Shown here: one piece after another, positions 1-10,652 of the stretch
How the letters are laid out: the number at the start of each line of letters is the position of its first letter
Numbering within the stretch: position 1 is the first letter of the stretch
Assembly (NCBI GenBank): GCA_015680685.1
Contig: MNCI01029657.1
Span: forward strand, 98,795-162,794
Direction: 5' to 3'
Source of the DNA: Gnetum montanum
Lineage: Eukaryota > Streptophyta > Gnetopsida > Gnetales > Gnetaceae
DNA: 64,000 nucleotides
The notes under the pieces: model-generated
What the model saw: only the letters and a program-made list of their open reading frames with translations
What the model was told of the DNA's origin: nothing
The model's database searches: none
Position numbers and translations under genes: made by a program

Positions 1-739
1 AGGAATCAGTGCTTACATGCCCTAATGGAACACTTAAGGTTAATCAATTGCTGTCTTCCCAGACTTACTTGTATTGTCACAGTTGTATGGTTAAGTAAGC
101 TTGAGGTGTATGATTTTTATATCTTTTTAACGCCTATGCTAATAGGGAAAAGGCAAAGAGACTAAATAACTAACTTTCATTAACTCAGTTCTAATTATCC
201 TAGCACTAGTATCCATTCCCACTTGCCACACTTGCACACACCCTGAACCAATGCAATGCTACTGGGATTACCAAACGGTACTCATTATTGGGTTACCAAG
301 TGCTACACACATGCTTGAAGTGGTCATACTAAATGCACTTAACTAGGAGAGTCAAGGATTGAGAGAGATTAATTATCTAGGAAAGCATTTAAACATTTAA
401 CAATAATTAAATCCTATTTAGTTTAGTCCATATGCTACAAGGTTTATCAAAAAGTTTTTCTTTATTGCTGTATACAAATGTGTGCTTAGGTACAATTAGC
501 TTGAATAAAGATCCATTCACTTTGAGACTCTTACTGCGGGCACATGGAAATTATTCTAACTTTGGAATGGTAAAACTGCTATAGTTTGGCTAAGGGAATA
601 ACTCTAGATGAGGAAACAAGGGAAATCCACCTCTTATTTATAGAATTGGTGACAGACTACGATATCATGTAAGAGATATTGTAGGGGCTGATGTGATATC
701 ACAGATGTGATATCACGTACGCAATATCGCGGCTCATCA
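1..739 (-). repeat. 3' LTR of Athila-1 (truncated by window start)
   Basis: Direct repeat of 6288-7013, roughly nine bases in ten alike by eye. About 78 bases are missing off the left edge. The right end reads CTCATCA (733-739), so on the element strand the LTR starts TGATGAG. A TATA box (TATAAATA on the minus strand, 635-642) lies downstream of several GATATC-type palindromes. Confidence 0.9.
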
Positions 740-2785
740 TACCCTCGTGACTGAATGAAAATTTGTCCTCAAGTTCTTTACAAAATATTGGGAAGGTATG
801 GGATTATTGACTTGAATGACACTAATTGTGAATGGGTGGCATGTGAATGGATCATCATTACAATACATGATAAAAATTAGTGTTCATGACAACAAGAGTG
901 AACACTATACACATTTGACATCTAGCCTTATTTGGTAGCTGGGATATAGGAGAGAAGAGAGAGAGAAAAGAAGAAAAGAAGAAGTTTATAGCTTCCTACA
1001 CCAGGATTGCGCTTTTCATTGTCCATCCATAAGCACGTCATCAATTTTTTTTCTTGCATAACTGCTTCAGCACCAGTCCATTCCAAGTGTTTCCTCCAGA
1101 TCCAATCTGTTGTTGTATGATTGCCATCTACACACACAACATAGTATAATATTAGCAAGGGTAAATGAATGAAAATGCATTTAATACCTTGTCTCAGTGT
1201 AAGGTCCATTGGCTAAGTTGTGATATGGCTAATGTGGATCCAGAGATATAGTACTTGTGACTACCTGAGGTGTAGGGGTTAAGAGAAAATCAAAAAAATT
1301 GGACCAAGACCCCCATGATTGAGAGTGAACCTTTGGTAGTGATAGAATGGAAAAAGATAAGGAATAAGAAAGATGGAGAAAAAGAAACAATGACCACACC
1401 AATAAAATGGATGTTAAAGATGGAAGTGAAAAAAATAAATGGTGATTGCGAAAATGTTTAAGGAAAAGAAATTAACAGATGTACCAAATAGGAATGCGAG
1501 TGGGTCCTCCCCAAAGCAGGCTCATGCCCTTAATGCCCTAATAATCCCACATTAAAAAGAGTTCATAGGCTCTAGAAATGTCATTTGGAAGCAAGTGTTA
1601 AATTCTTAACCAAAATAGTTTACCAAAAATAAAATAATGTGTCAACCAAAATATAGACTATTGATACAACCAGCAATGAGGTGAAACATGAAGAAAGAAG
1701 GATGGAAAGAAGTGAGTGGAATGGAATCTCAAGAAAAAGGTGGTGTATAGCCTCTTGTGTATTAATGGTTAATGTGACTTAGTAGATCTCATTTCAAATC
1801 CAGTCTCAAACAAACCACATCCAGTGACTTCGCATTAATACATTTGGCCAATCCATCCACCTAAAGTAACAAGAATGCTTTCACCAAAGAGTTACCACCA
1901 TTCCGATGGAACAAGAAAGGAGAAAGTAGGAAGCGAGAAAGGGTCTTAGTTAGAGGGAACATTTTTATTAAGTTCCATAACTACTGCTTGTAGCCTAGAT
2001 GATTATTCCATCTAAGAGGTGTGCTTTGAATTCTCATTGTTTTTTTGTTTTTGTGTTTTGCGTGAGAACCACACCATGCAAAGACTTGTTATTTTTATTT
2101 GCTCAGCTTCTCAATAATGTGGTAACTTTAGAATGGTAAGAAAAACTCAAGAAGAAAAAATCCAAGCACCTAAGAGAATCGCTAGCACAAGTGCATCAAA
2201 TTCCCTTAAAGTCACATTCTTTCAATCCTTGAGGCCTTCCTTAGTTTGAGAAATACCCAATCATTGATTCATTGATAGTTATTATTATTGAGAAAGGGAC
2301 TGTATAGTTCCAAGCCAAGAAAGACCATAGAAATTCATGGATGCATGGATGATGTGGACTCATTGCTTGTTATATCAAAAGAGCCATACCTTAGTATCAA
2401 CATCATCACTCAAAGGTAAAAACCAAACATTAGCAATCATTGGAATACAGTTCATACCATCATCAAGAGCACTTATTGGGTGATAAACTTAACAAAATAA
2501 ATAAACACACAAAGAAATGAAAAAGTATGAATGATTTTGTAAAATAAAAACAAGAAAAGTTAAAGAAATTTGTAAAATAAAAACTTAAAAAGGAACTAAG
2601 GGTCCCGATTGATCAGCATAGGTGGCCATCTCCCCCATGACTGAGTTGGAAGGGATAGATTTGAAATGGTGAGCGAGGTCATCCTTTCTTCGATGTTCTA
2701 TGTGCATAGACTGTTCTAGGTTCATGATAAGGTTTGGTTTGTTGCACATAGACTAGTATTCTCCTATCGAAGTACTCGTTTGAAT
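740..2785 (-). other. Athila-1 3' internal region, largely non-coding
   Basis: Region between the protease and the 3' LTR. It is homologous, in reverse complement, to 38935-40420 of Athila-2 and to 7014-7513 of Athila-4, and in the same orientation to 10653-12633 of Athila-3. The only open stretch is a 93-codon frame (928-1209, minus) with a hydrophobic start and a conserved D..W.W....EW block that is also visible, broken, near 40085-40200. A possible splice acceptor (TGTGTGTGTAG) precedes that block. Athila elements often carry a spliced env-like frame here, but I see no convincing transmembrane or fusion features, so env identity is not claimed. Confidence 0.6.
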
Positions 2786-2821
2786 TTTCTAGAAGTTTCC
2801 AACTTCCCTCGATTGGTGTTC

Positions 2822-3706
2822 TCAAATTAAGGGTTGGAAGTTGACGACACTCATATTGAATGCATCTATGCTTTCAACATGTGTGCACGTTGTTCCCTCA
2901 GTTAGTTCCGTGCATATTGGTGAGTTGCTCTCTTGGTTAGCTATCAACCACTGGGTGTTTTCTTGTTGTGTGGTTACTACATACAGGCATCTTTGTATGT
3001 TAACCTCTGGTGCACACCGGTTGCATGTAGGAAATGCTAAACATTCTTGTATTCCATCACCCTCTGTATCATTGTATGTGATGCATGGAACCTTCTTCTT
3101 CTCGATCTCCCCATAAGTGTTTTCCTTAGATATTTCTAGGGAAAGATCATGGATTCCTAGCCATGCATTTATGGTACTTAGCCATGCCCTTTTCATTATT
3201 ATTGGGAAGTCCCATTTGTCATTATTTACTTGGATCACTAGGAAATCAGCTAGGTATGACCACCCACAAACAGTGGTAATGACATCCTCTACCAATCCCA
3301 AAGGAACGGTGATGGACTAGTTAGCTAGCTCTAAGAGAATATTTCTCTTCTTTAGTGAAGGAAAGTTCCAGGATTTATACATCTCTTGTGATATCAGGTT
3401 GACTCCAGAACCTGAGTCAAGAAGAGCTTTACATGGTTCATTCCTAGTGACTTGGAGGTAGATTACGAGACTTCCAGGATTAGAGAATTTCTTGGGAAGG
3501 TGGCCCTCCTTGATCCAGTTAGTGACAATATGTGGTAACATAACTGTGTGTGTTAAGCTCTGTTTTTGGTTTGAAGGAAGCTCTGAAGCCTTATTTGATG
3601 GAGAGGCATTTAGAGGCTCAACCGCTTGTGGTTGTGAGAGCTTGTTTGGACTATTGGTTCTGAAGAAAGGTCTTCTCTTAGAACCAGCAATGAGTTGAAG
3701 GTTCAC
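2822..3706 (-). pseudogene. Athila-1 retropepsin (aspartic protease) domain
   Basis: Two nearly continuous frames (3706-3317 and 3301-2822) separated by one stop form the protease and its C-terminal extension. The active-site motif is LLDSGSGVNLIS, the usual D-S/T-G of a retropepsin, followed by VEDVITTVCGW and the flap-distal KRAWLST block equivalent to the GRxWL motif of plant gypsy proteases. It would cut the Gag-Pol precursor inside the particle. The frame is much more open than those of Athila-2 and Athila-3, but the element has lost everything downstream. The frame ends at 2822, close to the pol deletion joint. Confidence 0.8.
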
Positions 3707-4129
3707 AGATCTCGTAGCATTACGTTGCTGTAGTTGAGTGGGGAGTTTCCCTTGTATTGCTGGAGTAGGCAGTAGTGGAGCTATTGGTGTAAGAGTCGTG
3801 AATGGGTTCTGAGGATGGTATGTATGTGGTGTGTCTCTCCTAGGAGAAGGAGTCCTATAATACTCCCAAGCTTGGTAGTGACATTGTGGGGTAGCGTGAT
3901 CGATAGAGTCACTTGGAGAGATTGGCTACTGCATGTAGTAGCCATATGGATCCAATTGCCAGTAATGGTATTGTTGCCTAGGCAGTGGCATCCCCCATGA
4001 CTATGGGTATTTCCATTTTTGGTGTTTCTTAATAGGTTGTGGCAGAGTTCCACTTGGATAATATGTTAAGGGTTGGTGGAACTGCCTTGGGTTACCTTGG
4101 GGATAAGGTAACCTTTGGGGTGCTTGCTG

Positions 4130-6064
4130 TTTGTTGAGTCGTGAATTAAGTGCATACACCCCAGACTCTTACAGATGTGAGATTACTGGGCAACATCCCT
4201 TAGGATGGTCATACTGGCATATCTCACATCTACTTTCATTGTCCATATCAAAATCCATAACCTATTTAGTAATAGCCATTTTACCCTTACCTTTGTTACA
4301 TGCATGGTCTAAATCCCTCTTCTTCTTTATATCATAGTCACTACTTCACTTCTTAAACTCTACGATTTTTAGAACAGTTTCAAATATACTATCTAAGGAG
4401 TACCACATTTAGTCTACCTTAGCTGACACTTCTATTGTTAGTTTCTGGAGTGGCAAGATTTTCCTATTCATCAACTCTTCAAGTGGTGACTCTTCCTCCT
4501 CTTCATAGAATCTCACTCTCCTTTTTTGGAGGGAAGGATCGTAGTTGTACTCTTCTGCACTTTCTCTCTTACGTAGCTCTCCTTCTTCCTTAGCTACTTG
4601 CTCCAACAATCTGTGGATCTGATGGGATCTAAGTTCTGATAATCTCCCTTGGGCATATGTTCGAAGGGTTCTCCTAGTTTCATGCCTAAGTCCATCTACG
4701 AGGTGGCATAGCTAATCTTGCTATGAGTAACCATGGCCTCGGCAACGATGTAACAGTGCATGGTATCAGCCCATGGCAGCATCCAAGGGTTCATGAGTTC
4801 CCTGCTTCCATCCTTAGATTTTCTTTTGTAGTTTGGACACCCAGGAGTACGTTTGATATTTATCGTTAAATAGTTCTAACATCGTACTCCACCTTCGAAT
4901 GGAATCCAGTTTTAAGGACCGGTACCAACTTTATGCTTCTTTTATTAGTGTCCTTGGGAATAGCTTTAGCTTTTTCCACTCATTCTCAATGTTCTGCAAG
5001 GCACATGCATCGTGAAATTCCTGTAAGTGGTTCTAAGGATCAACATTGTATCCCTCCTCAAATTGTGGGATATTATTCATGTCTAGTCTCTTGATCCTAC
5101 TATCTTTTTGATGCCTTGTGGGTATTCTAATGGCCTCCGTGATGTCTAACATGCTTCAGGTTGCAAGTAGGGGTTCTTCATGGTCATTTTGTTTGTGGCA
5201 TCTGTGATGTCTATGTGGTTCCCTAATTTTCCTTCTTTCATGCCGTGATTCCCTAGAATGCCCTCGTCCTCGCTCTTAACTCTCTCGTCGAGGTCTCTCA
5301 TTTTGTTTACCTGTATCCTCATGGTTAAGTTCCTTATGACTACGTCCTGATGTTGAAGGAGAGGGTGAATGTGATGATGAAGGTGAAGAGGAGGGAGAAC
5401 CATTGCCATGATGATGCTTCCTACCCTCTCTTTGGTGATCTCAACCCTGATCATGATGACGATTAGAATGCCCATCCTTATCTTGTGTTTGTATTCCCTC
5501 ATTGAACACTTGGTGTTCGTGGGGATCAAAACCAGGGTTGTGAATTGTGGAGTGAAGGTTTTGATACACCACCTCCTCACTATCATTAATAGGAGGAACA
5601 TCATTTTGTTCAGAACCCATCAAAACAGGTTCACCACCCTCAATTTTGCTTAAGACGGGTAGAGCATTATGGGGTCCTTTGCCCTTCAACGATGTATGCT
5701 AACTCTCTTGCTACAAGTCTCATTGACATTGCACTTTTGTGGTATGGTAGTCCCTTGTGTCATAATCACATGCAAAGTACTCTACATACAACTGTGACAT
5801 GTTGATTCGTGCGAGGGCACGAAGGAGCATGTTGGGGGTGGCCTTGTTTGGAGGCAACATTATGTTACCCTCCAAGTCTCTCCAACATATTTGTTCATCT
5901 TGATGAAGAATAAAGGTAAATTTGGGTATATACTCATCATGATGAATATATACCACATGGAATTGTTGAGGAACTAGTGGATTTTGGTTATGTGTATTGT
6001 GCCACTAACTATCTCTTGTGTTGTTCCTAGGTGGTGAAGTGCTTTTGTGTGAAGAAGAAGACAT
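4130..6064 (-). pseudogene. Athila-1 gag (capsid and nucleocapsid)
   Basis: The frame starts at an ATG at 6064, about 145 bases inside the 5' LTR, with a Ser-rich N terminus (MSSSSHKSTSPP). A block follows with HHDEYIPKFTFILHQDEQ, conserved in Athila-2. Next come a Ser/Pro and Arg/His/Asp-rich stretch, a gypsy-type capsid core (ALQNIENEWKKLKLFP, W..SLKLDSI..WSTMLELF..KY), a charged helix rich in E/R, and a knuckle-like CEICQYDHPKGC at 4180-4220. Gag packages the genomic RNA. Several internal stops and frame changes make it a pseudogene. Between 4130 and 3707 is a Pro/Gln/His-rich linker to the protease. Confidence 0.75.
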
Positions 6065-6190
6065 TTTTGTCTTGTTCAGTGTGCTGTTTACCATTATCTT
6101 ATTTTTCATTTGATCAACCCTAAAGGTTCATTTTAGCTCCCAAAGATGTGAATGATTTCCTATGTTCTATGTAGTGCACAAACAACTATG

Positions 6191-6208
6191 TCCCTAGCAA
6201 CGATGCCA
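6191..6208 (-). other. Primer binding site of Athila-1
   Basis: Minus strand reads TGGCATCGTTGCTAGGGA, starting two bases inside the 5' LTR end. It is a mutated form of the TGGCGCCGTTGCCGGGGA site that pairs with the 3' end of tRNA-Asp and is typical of Athila elements. The position and the matching site in Athila-2 support it. Confidence 0.8.
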
Positions 6209-6209
6209 A

Positions 6210-7013
6210 TGATGAGTGGCGAGGTACCCCTACACTCAACCATATGAATATGAGCATCTCATGCGCGATCTGGTCGAACTCCAAGGAAAAAGTGCTTACA
6301 TGCCGTAATGGAACACTTAAGGTTAATCAATCGCTTTCTTCCCAAACTTACTTGTATTGTCATGGTTGTATGGTTAAGTAAGCCTCAGGTGTATGATTTT
6401 TATATCTTTTTATCTTTTTAATGCCTACGCTAATAGGGGAAAGGTGAAGAGACTAAATAACTAACTTTCATTAACTAAGTTCTAATTATCCTAGCACCAG
6501 TATCCATTCCCACTTTCCGCACACACCCTGAACTAGTGCAACACTGCTGGGATTACCAAACACTACTCGTTACTGGGTTACCAAGCGTTACATACATGCT
6601 CGAAGCAGTTGTACTGAATGCACTTAACTAGGAGAGTGAAGGGTTGAGAGAGATTAATTATCTAGGAAAGAATTTAAACATTTAACAATAATTAAATCCT
6701 ATTTAGCTTAGTCCATATGCTGCAAGGTTTATCAAAAAGTTCATCTTTATTGTTGTACACAAATGTGTGCTCAGGTACAATTTGCTCGAATAAAGATCCA
6801 TTCACTTTGAGACTCCTACTACAGGCAGATGGAAATTATTTTAACTCTAGAATGGTAAAATTACTATAGTTTGGCTAAGGGACTAACTCTAAATGAGGAA
6901 ACAAGCGAAAGATGCCTCTTATTTATAGAACTAGCGATGGGTTGCGATATCACATATGCGATATTGCAGGGGCCGACGTGATATCGTGGTTGATGCAATA
7001 TCATGGCTCATCA
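6210..7013 (-). repeat. 5' LTR of Athila-1
   Basis: 804 bases, ends TGATGAG (6210-6216) and CTCATCA (7007-7013) on the plus strand. TATA box on the minus strand near 6918-6926 (CTATAAATAAGAGG), with repeated GATATC-type palindromes upstream. It lies head-to-head with the Athila-4 LTR. Confidence 0.9.
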
Positions 7014-7506
7014 GTGCATTTGTTAACTTCTTTCCCTTAAACATTTATTGCAATCAATAATTTTTTGTTTCAACCCCATCCATGACATCCATTTTATTGG
7101 CATTTCCATTGTTGCTTTTTCTCCATCTTTCTTATTCCTTATCATTTTCCATCCTATCACTACCNCAGGATGGACCAGAACTGGAATGTTTACGAAAGAA
7201 GTAAGATTGGTGGCATGGATATGGATAAAAAAAGGAAGGCGTAATCTTGGAATCAATAGTAACACACCTTATTCTTTTTCTCTCTCCTTCTCATTTAGCT
7301 ACCAAATAAAGGTTGGATATCATTTATGTAGAGTGTTCACCTCAGTGGTCATGAACACTAATGTTGTCATGTATTGTATTGTTGATCCGTTCATCGGGCA
7401 CATTGAGTCTATCACCCTGCTCCACCGTTAATGATCATTTAGTCAGTAATCCCATACCTTTTCAATATTTTGTAAGGAACTCAAGGACACATTTTCATTT
7501 AGTCAT

Positions 7507-7513
7507 GGGGGTA
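7507..7513 (+). other. Polypurine tract of Athila-4
   Basis: GGGGGTA directly before the LTR start TGATGAA, the expected place of the plus-strand primer. The cognate site in Athila-1 (minus strand, 740-748) reads GAGGGTA and is weaker. Confidence 0.55.
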
Positions 7514-8317
7514 TGATGAACTGTGATATCGGGTCTGCAATATCGGATCCAACCATGCGATGTCAGATACCCGATATCGGGGACTATCTCCTTGCCTATA
7601 AATAAGAGGTGGTACCCTTGGTTCTCACATTAGACAGTTAGTCCTTAGCCGAACTCTTGCAATTTTACCCTAGAGTTAGAATTATTTCTACATGCCCACA
7701 GTAGGAGTCATAGAGTGAATGGATCTTTATTTAAGCATTGTGTACTTGAGCGTACTTTGTGTACGGTAATAAAGACAAACTTTATGATAAACCTTACAAC
7801 ATTCAAAATAGATTAATTAGCAATAATTATTATTTAAATATTTCCAAGTTGATTAATGATTTCTTTTACCCTAAAACTCTCTTAGTTAAATACACTCAGT
7901 ACGACTACTTCGAGCATGCATGCAATGCTTGGTAACCTTGTAACGATTAGTGTTTGGTAATCCCAATAGCATTGCACTAGTTCAGGATGTGTATGGCAAG
8001 TGGTAATGGATACTAGTGTTAGGAGTAATTAGAACTTAGTTAATGAGTAGTTAAATTATATTAGTTGATTACTTATCTCTCTCCCCCTCCTTACTAGCAT
8101 AGGATATAAAACACATAAAAGCTATAAAAATCATATGCCTCAAGCTTACTTAACCATACAACCATGACATACAAGTAAGTTTGGGAAGACAATGATTAAC
8201 CAACCTATTATTATTCCACAAATGTGCATAGGAACTTAGTCCTTGGAATTCAATTGAATTGTGCATGAAACTCTCATATTCATATGGTTGAGCATAGGGG
8301 TACCTCGCCGCTCATCA
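7514..8317 (+). repeat. 3' LTR of Athila-4
   Basis: 804 bases from TGATGAA to CTCATCA. TATA box TATAAATA at 7597-7604, preceded by a perfect 12-base palindrome CCCGATATCGGG near 7570-7581. It has the same length as the Athila-1 5' LTR but is clearly diverged from it. Confidence 0.9.
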
Positions 8318-8329
8318 ACGACTTTCTAA

Positions 8330-9148
8330 TAAGGCAAGGAAATGGAAGTCTCAACTTCCCTACCTTTTTCTCCTCAAACCATCTTTCAATCTTGAGGAAG
8401 TAGAGGTGGGGAATGTTTGCATTGAATTTTTCTATTAAAATATCACTTCCTTTGGCCACATATGTTGAAATTTGATTGAGCCTTTTAGTAGGAGCAACTG
8501 ATATGAATTGATTTTGAAATATATTTTCTCCTTAGGAGTCAGCTCACTAAAATCCTTGTTAACTTTACCTTATGGTCATTGCAACCATAATTTTCTTGCA
8601 CCTGTATCATATCTAGTAGAGAGTTATGCCATCTTTCTTCCTTCATTGGATATATTCAAGGCTTTGGCAATCACCTTCACTATGTAGGACACTAAAACTC
8701 CCTTATTCTTGATGATTGCATCAGCCTGCTAGTTGTGCCAAAACTAGTATGTTTCTACTAAGTACCATTCCTCACTATTTGTAAGAGTGAAACATAGCAA
8801 GGATGCTTGAAGTTGCATCTTTACTAATTTTTGATAAAAATACATGAATGGACCAATGTTTAATTTCAGAATAACTATGGAAATGATGGATTTCTCTTGA
8901 ATGACCTAGAGAAAATCTATCGACAGTGTAAGGCGTTATCCTTGTTCTTATGCTTGCATAGCTTTTGCCTCCACTTGGGTAGAGTGCTCTATGGTAAGTG
9001 TTTACTAATGAATGCTAAATAATTGAGTCTCCTGCTCTACATTCTCTCCTTACAAGGTTTGCTCTACCATTCAGCCTCTTCCATGATCTCTTGGTCTTTT
9101 ACTCCCTGGTTATGAAGGTCCATCTTTTTCGTCTCTTTTTGGGGCCAT
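8330..9148 (-). pseudogene. Decayed coding-like stretch of unknown identity
   Basis: An ATG at 9148 opens a frame starting MAPKRDEKDG. From about 8870 down to 8330, one frame reads nearly through with about five stops and includes QADAIIKNKGVLVSYIVKVI and FEEKKVGKLRLPFPC. It looks like old coding DNA that is neither the Athila nor the Tat gag-pol seen elsewhere here. The MAPK-type start resembles that of the antisense gene in the Tat elements (MAPKKE), but I see no further convincing similarity. Function unknown. Confidence 0.3.
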
Positions 9149-9830
9149 CTATAATAATAAGTGTTTGGAATTATTAAAGTGTTTTCATTGGTTTTGAATA
9201 GATATTTTCCTTACTCATACCCTTAACTCAATCAAATTCTTATCTCATTATGATTATAGAGTTAGAAAATTTTTTAAAAAGAAATCCCTTAGGTGTTATA
9301 CCCTTATGCTTTACTTAGAGCCTTTCATCATTATTATTTTTAGTGCTTATTGATGGCTTAAAATAATTGTATGGTTTATTAGGAGTCTTATTGAAGTCTT
9401 TTTGGCCTTAGTGTGATTGATTAACTTTAAAATTCTTATTTTTGTACCCACCCTTATAATACCTTCTAGACGTTAGGAGTTTTTGACTCAAATTTTAACT
9501 ATATTGTGTGATGCACCCCCCGCCCCCCCAACCGACTAAGTTGAGAGCTTTGGAATTAACAAGGTTCAAGAATTTTAGAAATTGAAGCTACGAGTGTGAA
9601 GATATGGCCTTTGGAAGTTTGCGTGTTAGAGCTTTGGAAGAAAAATGGCAAAAACTTGTCTTGTGAAAAATGAGGAATGTGAAAAAATGGCTAACTACCA
9701 TGCATATATATACTAAATTTATATGTGCAATATCATAGATCATATATTTTACATACAATATCATCGTTAAAAAATTCAAATTTTGTCTTGGGCTTTTTAT
9801 GGAAAAAATGAGTCAAATGAAATGTTTGGA
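9149..9830. other. AT-rich sequence with no recognisable feature
   Basis: Lies between the decayed stretch and the Athila-3 LTR. It contains a short G/C run near 9515-9530 and only short chance frames. I see nothing functional. Confidence 0.5.
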
Positions 9831-10652
9831 AGATGACAAGCAGCGAGGTATCCTTGTGCCCAACCATATGAATCACTAAGACATTTACACATAATCTGGT
9901 CAAATTCTATGGACCTATAGTTCTCTAGTACACTAGTTTTTATAGGAAGTAAAGTGAGTGAGTCTTCCCAACTACACTTGTAAAGCTCAGGGGTATGGTT
10001 TAAGTGTAATTGAGGTACATGATTTTTTCTTATTTTATGTTTTATAAATTTGATTGCCTACAATAAGAATGAAAGGTCAAGTAATTTAATATCTAATTCA
10101 TCTACTACCTAGCTAGCCTAACACATGTAACAACCCTACTTTCCTAGACACATCCTAAACACATATAGTGCTACAAGGCTACCAAATGTTAAGTGTTACT
10201 AGGTTACCAAGTACTATATGTATGCTTGAAGTGGTCATGATTATGTTCATTAACAACTAGAAATTAATTACTTAATTAAAATGTAGTAAAGTGCATTAAA
10301 AGAAACATTAATCTATTCTTAGTGCTACTAGGATTATCAAAAGAGTTCATTTTTATTACCATCACACTACTACGCTTAGGTATATTACTGTTCAAACAAA
10401 GAACCATACACACTTAGACTCCTTCTGTGAACACTCAAAAAATATTCTAACTCTAGAGAGAATAAATTACAAGAGCTTCACTACTCTAACTAAAAATTAA
10501 CACAAAACTAATTCCAAATTGGGAGCCTAGGTGCTATATTTATAGGCCAACATATACACTATGATGTTGGATATTCGACATCACATCTTGGCTTCGACGT
10601 TAGATACCTAACGTTGAGGCAACATCGGAGTAGATGAAAACATGCTTTATCA
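9831..10652 (-). repeat. 3' LTR of Athila-3
   Basis: About 822 bases, the most diverged Athila LTR here. Its ends are decayed (AGATGAC at the left, TTATCA at the right). It keeps GCGAGGTA near the left end, TTAAATTACTTG-like central blocks and a minus-strand TATA box (CTATAAATATAG) near 10540. The left boundary is approximate. Confidence 0.7.

Larger units (their letters stand above)
1..7013 (-). mobile_element. Athila-1: Athila-like LTR retrotransposon, deletion derivative
   Basis: Minus-strand element bounded by two direct LTR copies (1-739, cut by the window edge, and 6210-7013). In element order it has 5' LTR, primer site, gag, knuckle, protease, then directly a non-coding 3' region and the 3' LTR. 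Reverse transcriptase, RNase H and integrase are absent. Alignment by eye to Athila-2 shows the sequence jumping near 2785 from just after protease (about 36150 in Athila-2) to just after integrase (about 38935). It cannot move by itself, but it keeps LTRs, primer site, gag and protease. It interrupts the 3' internal region of Athila-4, so it is younger than that element. Lineage assignment rests on the related Athila-2 pol. Confidence 0.85.
7014..8317 (+). mobile_element. Athila-4: 3' end of a plus-strand Athila-like element
   Basis: 7014-7513 is the reverse complement counterpart of the Athila-1 3' internal region (740-1500), and 7514-8317 is a full LTR. Athila-1 has landed in the 3' internal region, so the rest of Athila-4 lies left of the window. 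One N at 7165 marks an uncertain base. Confidence 0.8.

Noticed and set aside
928-1209. Possible env-like protein of Athila-1
   Set aside because: One hydrophobic stretch and a conserved block only. No convincing signal peptide, fusion peptide or C-terminal anchor, and the counterpart in Athila-2 is broken. Kept only as part of the 3' region.
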